From Polaromonas sp. A23 (GTDB taxonomy: Bacteria > Pseudomonadota > Gammaproteobacteria > Burkholderiales > Burkholderiaceae_C), in the NCBI RefSeq assembly GCF_002001015.1, contig NZ_MUNO01000045.1:186001-250000 (forward strand): 64,000 nucleotides of DNA, in the 5' to 3' direction. Positions 1-8,468 of this stretch are shown here, piece by piece. Within the stretch, counting starts at the first letter, position 1; every line of letters begins with the position of its first letter. Made by a program: the position numbers and the translations under genes. The notes under the pieces are model-generated. The model did no database searches and was not told the DNA's origin. It was given only the letters and a program-made list of their open reading frames with translations.

Positions 1-135
1 GCTGGTCTTGTCTTCCTGATAAGCGGTTTTCGGCTGTTTGGGCTCTTCGGAATGCCTCCGGCATGGCATTGCCCGCTTTTTGAGCAGCCTCTATTCGCGC
101 GCGCGTGAATTCCATTTATGTATCCCTTTAGATGT

Positions 136-1140
136 TTAGGGAGGCCCGAAACCGTTGCTGGGTGCGGCTTTCCGGCCGATCGGTGCGGGCGATCCACCGA
201 TACTTCTGCGGGCGATCCACCGAGGGTCGTGCGGGCGATCTACCGAGTTCATCCCCACGCCACCCACAGGTTCTTCAGCAGAGGCTGTGGATAAGTCACT
301 CTGGGAGGTTTCGGCTTGGCCGGGCCGAAAGGCCAGCCATTCGATGCCGCCGCTGCGTTCCAGGGACAGCTGGTAGCCGGGCAACGCCTGCCGCAGCGCG
401 AGCTGGCGCACCTGCAGCGCGAAATCGGATGGGCGCTGCAGGCTCCCGGACTTCAAATGCAGGTGGCGCATCTCGAAACGCCAGCCCGCGGGCTGCCGGC
501 CGCCGTGCTTGCGCACCAGCCGGTACAGCCAGCGCTCGATGCCACCTGAAAGCCGGAAATACGTGGGATCGAGCGTGAGCACCAGTGCCTCGTCCATCAC
601 GCCGGTGAAGAACCAATCGGCCAGGATCAACTCGATGCCGTCGGAGCGACCATCGGGCCGGATGTATTCCTTCCACTCGTTGATCCAGGAGAAGCGGTGC
701 ACCCGCTTGCCGCCGTTCGGGCGCTCGCGCTGGCGCAGCGTCGTGGCGACGGTGGTGGACTGCAGCCGGTCCAGCGCTGCGCGCAGCGCCAGGTAGTCGC
801 TGCGACCGGTACCCCGCTGCGCGAAGCGCAGGATCTCGTAGGGCGTGGCCACCATCAGACGCGAAGGCGCGATGCCTTTTTTCTTCGCCTGGATGATCTG
901 GCTGGCAGCCCAGATCAGAACGTCGGCATCCCAGATCGTGGCGATGCCGTGCTCGGGCACACCCTCGACGGTGAGCGTGATGCCACCGGCCTCGAAGCGG
1001 ATCGGGACGATGCGCGGCGACTTCGCCAGGGAGAAGAAGGGGTAGGCCATCAGGTCCTGCGCATCGCGCAGCGCCATGTCGCCGTGCGGCAGCGCGCGGA
1101 ACAGCGTGAGCTGTTCGCGTTCACTGTGGCGCTTCGACAT
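136..1140 (-). CDS. repA: Replication initiator protein A (RepA/RPA family)
   Basis: A 334-residue protein resembling the replication initiator A family found on plasmids and Tn4371-like integrative elements, where it is thought to start replication of the excised circle. The N-terminal two thirds (to about residue 270, ending near WLAFRPGQ) has the family look, with helical DNA-binding stretches and many Arg/Lys residues. The last 60 or so residues are low in predicted structure and are encoded over a set of 23-bp DNA repeats, so that tail may exist mainly because the origin sits inside the gene. Downstream on the same strand there is no further gene in the window; upstream lies an AlpA-like regulator. 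Family call is from sequence resemblance, not a search. Confidence 0.85.
   Translation of the reverse strand: MSKRHSEREQLTLFRALPHGDMALRDAQDLMAYPFFSLAKSPRIVPIRFEAGGITLTVEGVPEHGIATIWDADVLIWAASQIIQAKKKGIAPSRLMVATPYEILRFAQRGTGRSDYLALRAALDRLQSTTVATTLRQRERPNGGKRVHRFSWINEWKEYIRPDGRSDGIELILADWFFTGVMDEALVLTLDPTYFRLSGGIERWLYRLVRKHGGRQPAGWRFEMRHLHLKSGSLQRPSDFALQVRQLALRQALPGYQLSLERSGGIEWLAFRPGQAETSQSDLSTASAEEPVGGVGMNSVDRPHDPRWIARRSIGGSPAPIGRKAAPSNGFGPP
185..246. repeat. Three iteron-like 23-bp-spaced direct repeats
   Basis: A 16-bp unit, GCGGGCGATCCACCGA, occurs at 185-200 and 208-223, and with one change (C to T) at 231-246. The spacing is exactly 23 bp, so the repeats shift reading frame in the overlapping repA tail and cannot be explained as a protein repeat. 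Spacing near two helical turns next to a replication initiator gene is the classic form of iterons, the initiator's binding sites. Confidence 0.75.
286..294 (-). promoter_or_regulatory. Perfect DnaA box
   Basis: The plus strand reads TGTGGATAA, the exact complement of the consensus DnaA box TTATCCACA. It lies 40 bp from the last iteron-like repeat, inside the 3' part of repA, and supports a replication origin here. AT-richer sequence follows at about 105-135. Confidence 0.6.
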
Positions 1141-1165
1141 GCGGCGGTTTCCCCTCGTGCGGCAT

Positions 1166-1462
1166 TCAGCGGACGGAGTCGCGCTGCACGTAGCCGGGAT
1201 CTGAAGTCATACCGTAGCTGTGACTGTCGGCCCATGCACGCAGGTCGGCAGCCGCGTAAACCACACGCGCGCCGAACTTGCGAAAGCGAGGACCGCCGCC
1301 CAGCACGCGCTGCTTCTCCAGCGTGCGCGGCGAGAGCCGCAGGAACGCGCCGGCTTCGTCCGTGGTCAGGAACTCGGGATTGACCGGCGCAGCTGGAACC
1401 GCAGCAGGCTGCGGCGCAGCCGCAGCGGCCGTGCGCGAAGGGAAAGAACTGCCAACTGCCAT
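1166..1462 (-). CDS. AlpA-like helix-turn-helix regulator
   Basis: A 98-residue protein with a C-terminal excisionase/MerR-type helix-turn-helix (LTTDEAGAFLRLSPRTLEKQ, then a wing ending ARVVYAAADLRAWA). This is the usual form of AlpA-type regulators that sit next to repA in integrative elements and control element genes. The open frame extends up to 1531, but the start at 1462 (MAVGSSF) is preceded by GGAGG with 5 nt spacing, so I prefer it. An Ala/Pro-rich linker of about 20 residues precedes the domain. Confidence 0.8.
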   Translation of the reverse strand: MAVGSSFPSRTAAAAAPQPAAVPAAPVNPEFLTTDEAGAFLRLSPRTLEKQRVLGGGPRFRKFGARVVYAAADLRAWADSHSYGMTSDPGYVQRDSVR

Positions 1463-1554
1463 TGAGGCCTCCATCGCTGTGGATGGGCCGCAAACCATTC
1501 GCGGCCCGATGGAGGCAGTCTCGGGAACCATGCCCGATCAAGGCAGGGAGAGAT

Positions 1555-2353
1555 TCAGCGCATCGGTTCGTCTCCGGGGTGCCTCGCTGCGGGACGGGCC
1601 ACGCCGGCCAGGGCCAGGTAGTCGCCCGCCATGAACGCCTCGCCACGCCGAAGCAAGTGACGCACCTGCGCACGCAGTTCGCCGTCTTCGTGCCAGCGCA
1701 GGACGACGGCTTCCAGACCGAACAAGGCCTGGGCGATGTCGCGGTGCGACGCACCCGCCTGCGAGGCGTCGAGCGCCTGTAGAGCACGCATGTGCAGCAG
1801 CGCGGCGCGGGTTACCGGCCGTGCGGGGTCGAGCTGCGGGGGATGGCCTTCCAGAGCTTGCGCCTGCGCGTTGAAGGCGTCGAGTTGGCCACGCAGGCGC
1901 GGCGTCAGCGGCACGGCGCTCGCGTAGGCGGCGCCGTCAGCCACCGTGCCCGATAGCGACAAGCGCATGCGCTGGGCGCTGAGGTCGGCAGTCAGCGCCA
2001 GGTCGGTGCCGTCAAGCGCCAGGCGCTTGCGGCCAGGAATGCGCCACAGGTCGAATCGGCTGGCTGCTGCATCGTGCGCGTGCGCAGCACGCACATGCAG
2101 CAGCCCGTCAGGGGACGACAGCCACAGCGGCTGTGCATTGCGCCCATCCATGTCGGGGTCTTCGGCGACATCGCAACCCCCAGCGGGCGAAGGAGGCCAC
2201 GCGCTTGCGGCGCGCCCAGTCCGAACGGTAGCCCGGATGGCGGCGCAAGTACTCCCATGCGACGCCCGAGTCGTCGAGGTCCAGCACGTAGAGATAGGCA
2301 GCAGACACGCCCCACAGCGCGTGGGGCAGGTCTTCGGGATCAGGTTTCGACAT
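1555..2353 (-). pseudogene. DUF2285-family protein, frameshifted
   Basis: The start at 2353 (MSKPDPED) has a good AGGAGG site and encodes a typical DUF2285 N-terminus (AAYLYVLDLDDSGVAWEYLRR). At about 2165-2180 the homology moves to another frame: after ARWGLR it continues as EDPDMDGRNAQPLWL, then RFDLWRIPGRKRL and a long helical C-terminus to 1555. Joining the two needs one base removed near TGTCGCC. This is either a real pseudogene or a sequencing error. DUF2285 proteins are backbone genes of Tn4371/ICEclc-type elements, of unproven (probably regulatory) role. Confidence 0.75.
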
Positions 2354-2453
2354 GGAGTCCTCCTTTGGAGGGGAACGCTGCCACAGACCAGGAAAAGCAA
2401 CGTCGCCTTTTCGGCGACCATTCATCGCTCGTCTAGCGACGCTGCGGGACGCG

Positions 2454-2795
2454 TCAGTCGTTGATCGATCCGTCGCGCTGTGCGTCGGCCAGGTAGGCCG
2501 ACAGCGTCTGGCGCGGTTTGAAGTGCGGATCGGCAACGATGCGCATGCCGCGCGGCCCGCGGACGCCTTCGAGGGCGGAGAGACTGACCTGCCCTAGCTC
2601 AGGGCTGCCGGTGCCAGCGTCGCACAGGCCGAAGGCCTTGTCCCCGTCGGCGTCGAGTTCGGTCAGCAGCCAGACGGCCCCGGCGTCCAAGGTGTAGAGC
2701 TTGACCACGGGCAAGGGGTCAAGAGTGTCCCCACGCGCCCGCGCGGCACCGTTGGCCAGCATCTGGCTTCGCTGCTCGTTTGTGAGGAATGTCAT
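2454..2795 (-). CDS. DUF2958 domain protein (copy 1)
   Basis: A 113-residue cytoplasmic protein of the DUF2958 family, recognised from LTNEQRSQMLANG at the start, then PVVKLYTLDAGAVWLLTELD and FGLCDAGTGSPELGQVSL. The family is a backbone marker of integrative conjugative elements and has no established function. A second copy lies at 3307-3654. The two copies share most of these motifs but differ clearly in the linkers, so they are old paralogues rather than a fresh duplication. Confidence 0.8.
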   Translation of the reverse strand: MTFLTNEQRSQMLANGAARARGDTLDPLPVVKLYTLDAGAVWLLTELDADGDKAFGLCDAGTGSPELGQVSLSALEGVRGPRGMRIVADPHFKPRQTLSAYLADAQRDGSIND

Positions 2796-2955
2796 GGCAT
2801 CTTCGTGAGGTAGTTACATACTAGTTCGCGGGAGGCATAACGCAAGCGCCACGGCGACAGCGCTTGTCGCACCGTAAATTTCGGATGCGAGCTCTCTGGG
2901 GCAACGCAGGTCATTTTATGAGTTAAAGATAACGTGGTTTTAAATGTTCTGAAAC

Positions 2956-3261
2956 GTGACGCTTCTGTGGATGCAGAAGCGAGGAATCCAGCGCGGGCGG
3001 CCGACCGGCGCGACGACATTTGAGGCGGGCCCGGCACGGGCCTTTGGCGATGCAGTGCGCAGCCTGCGCACCGAGGACGGCATCGCGCAGGAATCCCTGG
3101 CCCACTTGGCGGGCATCGAACGATCCCACATGGGCAAGATCGAGCGCGGAGAGCACATGCCGACCTTGGCCATGATCCTGAAGATCGCCCGCGCGTTGGG
3201 CCGCAGCGCAGGCGAACTGATCCTGGAAACCGAAGCACGTCTGCCGAAGGAGGAGATCTAA
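2956..3261 (+). CDS. XRE-family transcriptional regulator
   Basis: About 100 residues with a complete Cro/C1-type helix-turn-helix: AFGDAVRSLRTEDGIAQESL, then LAGIERSHMGKIERGEHMPT and a final helix ILKIARALGRSAGEL. It is divergent from the DUF2958 gene at 2795 and convergent with the second one at 3654. Two starts are possible, GTG at 2956 and ATG at 2971; neither has a strong ribosome site. Likely a repressor of element genes, by analogy only. Confidence 0.8.
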   Translation: MTLLWMQKRGIQRGRPTGATTFEAGPARAFGDAVRSLRTEDGIAQESLAHLAGIERSHMGKIERGEHMPTLAMILKIARALGRSAGELILETEARLPKEEI

Positions 3262-3306
3262 AGCGGAATTGGCCACCGAACGTTGCCGGCGGCCAATGCC
3301 TCCCGG

Positions 3307-3654
3307 CTAGACCACGATGCGGCCGACGAAACGTGCCTCTCGCGCATACGCGCTTAAGCGTTTCTGTGGTTCGAAGTGCAGCTCCCGTTCAACGGGAAGT
3401 CCGAGCCGGCCACGCACAGTCGCGATCTCTTCCAGGCTGACCCACCCCAGCTCCGGGTAACCCAAGCCCAGGTCGCACAGCCCGAACGCATGGTCGTGGT
3501 CATCGGGGTCGATCTCGGTCAGCAGCCAGGTCGCCCCAGCATCCGGGGTGAACAGCTTGACCACCGGAGCGGGATCGAAGTTTTCCTGTTCGAGGGACTG
3601 CCGGCCGTTAGCTAGCAGTTGCGCGCGTTGTTCGTCGGTGATGAGCTTCGTCAT
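3307..3654 (-). CDS. DUF2958 domain protein (copy 2)
   Basis: A 115-residue DUF2958 protein (LITDEQRAQLLANG, PVVKLFTPDAGATWLLTEID, FGLCDLGLGYPELGWVSLEE). The frame is open up to 3708, but the start at 3654 (MTKLITDEQ) follows AAGGAGAAGACC and matches the start of copy 1. Immediately upstream is a 139-bp leader that recurs upstream of radC at 8996-9141, which suggests shared regulation. Confidence 0.8.
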   Translation of the reverse strand: MTKLITDEQRAQLLANGRQSLEQENFDPAPVVKLFTPDAGATWLLTEIDPDDHDHAFGLCDLGLGYPELGWVSLEEIATVRGRLGLPVERELHFEPQKRLSAYAREARFVGRIVV

Positions 3655-3677
3655 GGTCTTCTCCTTGGAAGGAATCA

Positions 3678-3816
3678 GGGCGGGATTGCCCGAGACCGGA
3701 AGCAGCACGTCGCAGCGCAGCCGTCAGGGTTCGACAGACGGCCGCCAAGCCGCCAGCGTGCACGGCACGCGCAGACCTTGACGGCGAGAACGACGTGATA
3801 CGGTGAAGGGAACAGC
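3678..3816 (-). repeat. Duplicated element leader, copy 1 (upstream of DUF2958 copy 2)
   Basis: This leader matches 8996-9141 over nearly its whole length in the same orientation. Shared blocks include GGGCGGGATTGCCCGAGACC, GCGCAGACCTTGAC and CGTGATACGGTGAAGGGAAC. Each copy begins about 20 bp upstream of a minus-strand backbone gene. The first block can fold as GGGC/GCCC. It may be a promoter/leader module shared by element genes; open frames through it look accidental. Confidence 0.6.
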
Positions 3817-4222
3817 AAGCCAGCCCCACTCGCGCCTGCAAACGCAGTGCGCAGCGCCGACAGGCGCGAAGACGTCAGCGATGGAAGCCCGAAGGGGCGA
3901 GACGCCAACGGCGGCTCGATGCGCAGCACGACAGCGCGGCCGGCATCGCCGGAGACGCACGAAATTTCTCAGGGTCGATGCCAAATATGCGGAGACTCGT
4001 AGAGCCAGCGATGCGGCATTCAACAAACTCTCAGAAGCGCATAGCCGCCTTCACGGATTGCCGTTGAAGCGTAGAACCGCAAGGTCGCATAAGCGGATTG
4101 GCGAGCAAACGCAGACACGGGTTTACTGAATCGCCGGCATGCGTAAAGCCGATGAGCGAGATCAGCCCCCGATAGCTGACTGCTCGCCCGAGCCGTTGAA
4201 GTAGCGGGAGAACAATGGAAAA
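3817..4222. other. Gene-poor spacer of the element
   Basis: About 400 bp without a convincing gene. The 108-residue plus-strand frame at 3803-4129 has Arg/Ala-rich composition and looks accidental. At 3871-3910 a motif (GTCAGCGATGGAAGCCCGAA and following bases) resembles one at 9209-9245, also downstream of a leader copy. Bases 3950-4200 are lower in GC than the flanks. Confidence 0.4.
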
Positions 4223-4245
4223 GCGCCCCGCCGCGGGCGGGGCGC
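4223..4245 (-). terminator. Rho-independent terminator after the DUF736 gene
   Basis: A perfect GCGCCCCGCC/GGCGGGGCGC hairpin with a 3-nt loop. Read on the minus strand, it is followed by TTTT and lies 12 bp beyond the stop of the DUF736 gene. Confidence 0.7.
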
Positions 4246-4257
4246 CGAGGGCGACGC

Positions 4258-4563
4258 TCAGTCGCCCTTGCTGCGCGACCAGATGAGGTTGTGCGCGCCG
4301 TCCTCGCCTTCGACCAGGCGGGCATAAATGGTCGCCGGGAACGACGGGTCATCCAGGGTCGCTGACAGGTAGGGGCGATCCGATTTGCTCACTTTCTTCC
4401 ACGCCGCGCCGATCTCGAAGTTGCCTGCGACGATGCGGTAGTCCGGGGCGTTCTCGCTCTCTTTGTTGTTGGGCACGATCTTGACCTTGACGTTGAGCGT
4501 CAGGGTGCGAACCGTGCCGGTGTAGCTGTCGTTCTGTGCGGTGAAGGTGCCGATGTTGGCCAT
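4258..4563 (-). CDS. DUF736 family protein
   Basis: A 101-residue protein beginning MANIGTFT with the DUF736 pattern (TGTVRTLTLNVKVKIVPN, DYRIVAGNFEIGAAW, SATLDDPSFPATIYARL). DUF736 is a small beta-rich family carried by Tn4371-like and ICEclc-like elements and by rhizobial plasmids; its function is not established. It has its own terminator and a 570-bp gene-free stretch upstream, so it is probably transcribed alone. Confidence 0.85.
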   Translation of the reverse strand: MANIGTFTAQNDSYTGTVRTLTLNVKVKIVPNNKESENAPDYRIVAGNFEIGAAWKKVSKSDRPYLSATLDDPSFPATIYARLVEGEDGAHNLIWSRSKGD

Positions 4564-5133
4564 GATGAAGTCCTTTTGAAGTTAACCAGGTCGCGCCCAT
4601 CGCGGCCTTGGCGTGATCCGATGGGTGAGGGTCCGGGCGCGCCGCACCGAAGGCCGAAGCACCGCGAAGGACCGGGAGGCCCGAGAAATTTGCCTCGCGA
4701 GGAAGACCGCAGGTCGGGGAAATTTGTCGGGCTGTACGGTTGCGGCGAAGAAGCCCGAGGCGGTGCGTGGCGCCGCCGTGCCCTCGCCAGGATTCACGAC
4801 AAATACAAGGCCGCTGTGGGTGTGATCCTGTAGCAATAGGACGGATGGCCCAAGCACCGTCACTGCGGCAACAGCGTTCCGGCAGGGCCCGACGCAGCCC
4901 GGTCCATGTCGGCCGAGCAACGAAACAAGGAAGAACGATCCCTCCGCGCAGGCGCTGGCCAACGAATCGGCCATTGCGGCGTGGAAAGAAATCGGCAAGG
5001 GAACTCTCTCTCGGTGAATCGCCGTTGTGACGGCCGACTGCCCGCCAGATTCACTCGCGACGGCGCGCATGACATTCGAACGCAGCAAGCTGAGTGGTGC
5101 CCCGCGCTCCGCAAACGCCGGAGCGCCTCGTTT
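4564..5133. other. Spacer between DUF736 and thioesterase genes
   Basis: No coding region is supported. Frames on both strands across this stretch overlap each other and have poor composition. Two short GAAATTTG blocks (about 4685 and 4720) break the high GC and could belong to the promoter region of the DUF736 gene. Confidence 0.35.
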
Positions 5134-5583
5134 CTAGTTTCCAAGGCATTGGAGTGCCAAAACCTTCGTCGCGATGCGCGACTCCATCTGAGCCCGCTGC
5201 ACAGCCACCAGCGTGACAGTGGCTTCGCAGACGACTTCGTGCGCATCGTGGGCCTGAACGCGGAATGTCGCGCTTCGATCTCCCATCCGTTCGAGCCATC
5301 CGCGCAGCCGCAGGGGCGACCCTGGCGGGATCGGCCCTCGATGGTCGACACGGATCGAACGGCCGACCACCACTTCAGCGGCGGCATCGACGTGCTGTTG
5401 CATCTCACGAATGCAAAGGGATTCGACCACCGCGACCAGGTATCCGGTTGCCAGACATTCGATCAACCGCTCCGCATACCCGCTTCCGTGAGGAAGCCGC
5501 GAGAAAAGCGACTTCGCTGTCTGATCGGCCGGCACGGTGTAGGATTCTTCAAAGAATATCTCGCTGACGCCTTGGTGATTCAT
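5134..5583 (-). CDS. FlK-like hotdog-fold thioesterase
   Basis: A 149-residue protein close in layout to fluoroacetyl-CoA thioesterase (FlK): a YTVPADQTAKSLF strand, then ATGYLVAVVES, VGRSIRVDHRGPIPPGSPL and FRVQAHDAHEVVCEATV. By alignment by eye, the FlK catalytic Thr/Glu/His correspond to T46, E54 and H81, all present. These enzymes hydrolyse small acyl-CoA thioesters or protect against toxic acyl-CoA. It sits alone between element backbone genes. No pathway partners are nearby, so its substrate is unknown. Confidence 0.7.
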   Translation of the reverse strand: MNHQGVSEIFFEESYTVPADQTAKSLFSRLPHGSGYAERLIECLATGYLVAVVESLCIREMQQHVDAAAEVVVGRSIRVDHRGPIPPGSPLRLRGWLERMGDRSATFRVQAHDAHEVVCEATVTLVAVQRAQMESRIATKVLALQCLGN

Positions 5584-5743
5584 GGGGTATCCGGGTGGTG
5601 GTCGAAGGCTCGATCAGCGCGCTGGATTGCAGGCGACCGGTGCTGTTCGATGCTCCCGCGACCAGCGGGCATTCCCAACCCGCCGCAGCGAGCGCTAACG
5701 TAGCGCGGCATTCCTGAGCAGAGGGCTTGCGTGTTCCGGAAGT

Positions 5744-5775
5744 CAAAACGCGCGCGGCAGACCTGCCGCGCGCGT
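5744..5775 (-). terminator. Terminator downstream of parB-like gene
   Basis: A long CGCGCGCGGCAG/CTGCCGCGCGCG hairpin that on the minus strand is followed by TTTT. A second hairpin (CCCCGGCC/GGCCGGGG, about 5793-5812) lies closer to the parB stop. Together they would end parB transcription before the thioesterase gene. Confidence 0.65.
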
Positions 5776-5823
5776 CGCGCTGATTTCTTGATCCCCGGCC
5801 TCGCGGCCGGGGAGTCATGAGGA

Positions 5824-7833
5824 TCACGCCGTTACGTGCGCGTCCTCCTGCGTTTCGTCGTCAGCCTGCCCCTCAACACATGGTTCAGCGCTTTCAACGT
5901 CAACCGTCGTTACCTCCTGAGCGCGGAACATCGCGGGCAGCCAGCCCGAACCCGCCGCCAGCCGCTCGGCCTCGCTGGCGATCTGCGCCTTCTTGAGTTT
6001 GCCAAGCCGGTCTACTTCACCGGGCGCGAAGTCTCGCACCCCTTCCAGTGCCTTGGCCTTGGAAACGTGATCGAAGTAGCCCGCCGCGGTCGGGGTCCAC
6101 CACGCATGCATGTCCAGCCCCACGGCTCGTGCAAGCGCAGCAGCCGGAGCTTCGTCCTCACGCGAAGCAATGGCTGTCACCGTGAAGCCCACGCACACCG
6201 CCAGCAGCGACAACAGCTCTTGCTGCGGCATCGCCAGCAATTCGGCGAACAGCTCGTCCGAGTCTTGGGGCAGGCGTGCAGCCCAAGCCTCCCGTACCTG
6301 CCGCATGCCCACAGCAGCCGGTGCCTCGGCCACGTCCGGCGCGAACAGCTCCAGCCGGTCCTGCGGATTGGCAGTGATGTTGATGGGCGAGCCGTAGTGC
6401 GTGTCATGGATGACGCGCAGCGCAAGCCCGTGTACCACGGCTACCAGCGCGACGTGCGGATGCCGGGCCACTTCGGCCTGCAGGGCTGCGGTGCGATGAG
6501 CACTCAGGCGCTTGACCAGCTTCTCCGAAATGGTCAGCTTGCCTTCCGCTGCGGCTTCACTGTTGCGCTCCGTATCGTCATCTGCACCGTGCCCGTCGCG
6601 TTCATTCTCCCGCAACGCCTTGGCCTGTTCCTCACGCAGCAACCCGCGATGGACGATCACACCGCCCATGTGGTCGAGCGACACCACGGCCCCCGCCGTT
6701 GCCATCGCACGCGGCGGAAAGACCACCAGCGTGCGTTCGAGGGCTTCGAGTTCGTTACCCAGGCCGTCCATCTCGTCCTGCATAGTCTGCGCCTGTTCGT
6801 CAGTCATGTCCTCGTTCTCGTCGTCGAGGCGGTCTTGCAGCTTGCTCTGCTGCGCTTCGAGCTTGGCGATTCGCTTGGCCTCGGCCTTGCTCGGCTCGCG
6901 CCGCTTGCTGCGCATGCGCTGGAACTGGTGAAGGTCCGCGTAGGTGGCGCGCGGAGCCACGTCCACCCAGCCCCAGCCCTCGGCCTGCACCTGCTCGGCC
7001 ATCGGCACGAGCCTGTCTTTCGCCAGCGACTCCAGCAGCGCCGAATCGGTGAGGAAGATGCCGTTCTGCCCGTCCGCGAACAGGTCGCGCCGCACAGCGC
7101 CGCCAGCCTGCTCGTAGACCTGAACGCCCACGAACTTCGCCAGCGCATCGCGGCCCGCGTCGATCTCTTCATGCGTCAGGTGGTCGCGCAGCGCCTCCGG
7201 GCTGCGCTGCCACTGCGGCGACTCGTAGAAAGCTGCTTCCTGCGCCGCATGATCGTCGGTGATGGCAAGCGCCATCAATTGCTCCAGCGTCACGGCGTCG
7301 GCCCGGTAGTCAGCCAGCAGGCGTGGCGAGACGTTGGCGAGCTTCAAGCGCCGTTGCACAACCAATGGCGTCACGCCGAAGTCGGCGGCAATGTCCTCGA
7401 TGGGTCGTCCCTCGGCTACCAGATCGGCGAAAGCCTCGAACTGGTCTGCCGGATGCATTGCTTCGCGCTGCACATTCTCGGTCAGGCTGACGGTGCGCGC
7501 CGCTGCATCCGCCACCAGCAGGCAAGGCACCTCGAAGTCCTTGGCGAGCTTGCGGCGCTTGACCAGCAGCTTGAGCGCGGCGAGGCGTCGGCGACCGGCC
7601 ACGACCTCGTAGTGCTCGCCATCGGCACCCAGCACGACGTTGAGGTTTTGCAGCAAACCCACGCGGGCGATGCTGGCAGCGAGTTCGGGAATCGATGTGC
7701 CGCCGTTCTTGCGCACATTGCGGCTGGACGGTCGCAGCTTGGACAGCGGAATGAGCAGCAGTTCTTGCGCGGCAGCGACTGCTGCCACCGCCAAAGCGAT
7801 GGCGGTGGTTTCGTGAAGGGTGGCGGTGTTCAT
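5824..7833 (-). CDS. parB: ParB/RepB-family partition-like protein
   Basis: A 669-residue protein with an N-terminal ParB/Srx nuclease-like domain (IPLSKLRPSSRNVRK, then IARVGLLQNLNVV, EVVAGRRRLAAL, SLTENVQREAMHPADQFEAF) and a HTH (IEDIAADFGVTPLVVQRRLK). A charged coiled-coil stretch (roughly residues 330-400) and a long C-terminal domain (about 440-650) follow. It is larger than chromosomal ParB (about 300 residues), as is normal for ParB-like proteins of Tn4371-type elements. The frame is open to 8160, but the start at 7833 (MNTATLHETT) has CAGGAG 9 nt upstream and fits the family. Role in element maintenance is inferred. Confidence 0.85.
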   Translation of the reverse strand: MNTATLHETTAIALAVAAVAAAQELLLIPLSKLRPSSRNVRKNGGTSIPELAASIARVGLLQNLNVVLGADGEHYEVVAGRRRLAALKLLVKRRKLAKDFEVPCLLVADAAARTVSLTENVQREAMHPADQFEAFADLVAEGRPIEDIAADFGVTPLVVQRRLKLANVSPRLLADYRADAVTLEQLMALAITDDHAAQEAAFYESPQWQRSPEALRDHLTHEEIDAGRDALAKFVGVQVYEQAGGAVRRDLFADGQNGIFLTDSALLESLAKDRLVPMAEQVQAEGWGWVDVAPRATYADLHQFQRMRSKRREPSKAEAKRIAKLEAQQSKLQDRLDDENEDMTDEQAQTMQDEMDGLGNELEALERTLVVFPPRAMATAGAVVSLDHMGGVIVHRGLLREEQAKALRENERDGHGADDDTERNSEAAAEGKLTISEKLVKRLSAHRTAALQAEVARHPHVALVAVVHGLALRVIHDTHYGSPINITANPQDRLELFAPDVAEAPAAVGMRQVREAWAARLPQDSDELFAELLAMPQQELLSLLAVCVGFTVTAIASREDEAPAAALARAVGLDMHAWWTPTAAGYFDHVSKAKALEGVRDFAPGEVDRLGKLKKAQIASEAERLAAGSGWLPAMFRAQEVTTVDVESAEPCVEGQADDETQEDAHVTA

Positions 7834-8446
7834 AGTTAAAAACTCCTGTCCCGTACCGGGACGTTGAAAGTGAAAAGGAAGAAAAAGGGAAGAGGGTTCA
7901 AGGTGTCGGTGTCTGCATGCGCGGCTCTCCTGTGGTTTCCAAAACCAGCCGGATTCCAAGATTCGGAGCCCGGTGTTGGCTTCGGTGGGTTCGGCGCAGT
8001 GACCTGGGCTGGTCGCCGTTGCCGCCGTCTTTCCTGAGTTCATCGCCCGCGAAAAACCGGGCCGGCGGGGACTGGCCGTCAAGGAAAGAAGCGCAGGGGG
8101 TTGGGGCGGCCCGCAGCCTGGGGCGAGGACACGGCCCTGCGCGCCTTGACGGCCAGGCACCGGCGGCTACGGTCGCGGGATCAGCGATGAAGGAGGGGAA
8201 AGACGGATACCCGGCCAACGGCCAGGGGAGCGACGAACCCACGGCCGCGCGGCGAGCGCCCCCGCGTGCCGCGGGCACGCCTGGCTAGAGGTGAGCAAGT
8301 GCGCAGCGCGCATCGGCAACCTGCGCTGGCCGATCAGGCGCAGCCTGTTCGGCGGTATCCCGGGGCGCCAAGCCTGCGCGGCGGGGTGGGCTAGAAGCCG
8401 ACCCCTGGAGTGGGGCCCTATGTCCAACGTCGAACGTCGGCGAGCA
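7834..8446. other. Gene-free stretch upstream of parB
   Basis: About 610 bp without a credible gene. It holds the parB ribosome site and presumably its promoter. A segment near 8175-8215 (ATCAGCGATGAAGG and following bases) loosely resembles the motifs at 3871 and 9209, so it may be another decayed copy of the same element-specific non-coding sequence. Confidence 0.35.
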
Positions 8447-8463
8447 AAAAGGGGCTGCGCCCC
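8447..8463 (-). terminator. Terminator after radC
   Basis: On the minus strand GGGGGCGCAGCCCC is followed by TTTTT, just past the radC stop. Confidence 0.6.
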
Positions 8464-8468
8464 CGGGA

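Noticed and set aside
185..246. CRISPR-like short repeats
   Set aside because: Only three units, with 7-bp spacers and location next to an initiator gene; they are iteron-like.
3803..4129. Plus-strand frame of 108 codons between DUF2958 and DUF736, starting MKGTA like a frame at 9128
   Set aside because: The similarity is confined to the DNA repeat at the start; the rest has no shared sequence or protein-like composition.
5836..7839. A 667-codon plus-strand frame opposite parB
   Set aside because: Antisense shadow in high-GC DNA; the minus-strand ParB motifs are clear.
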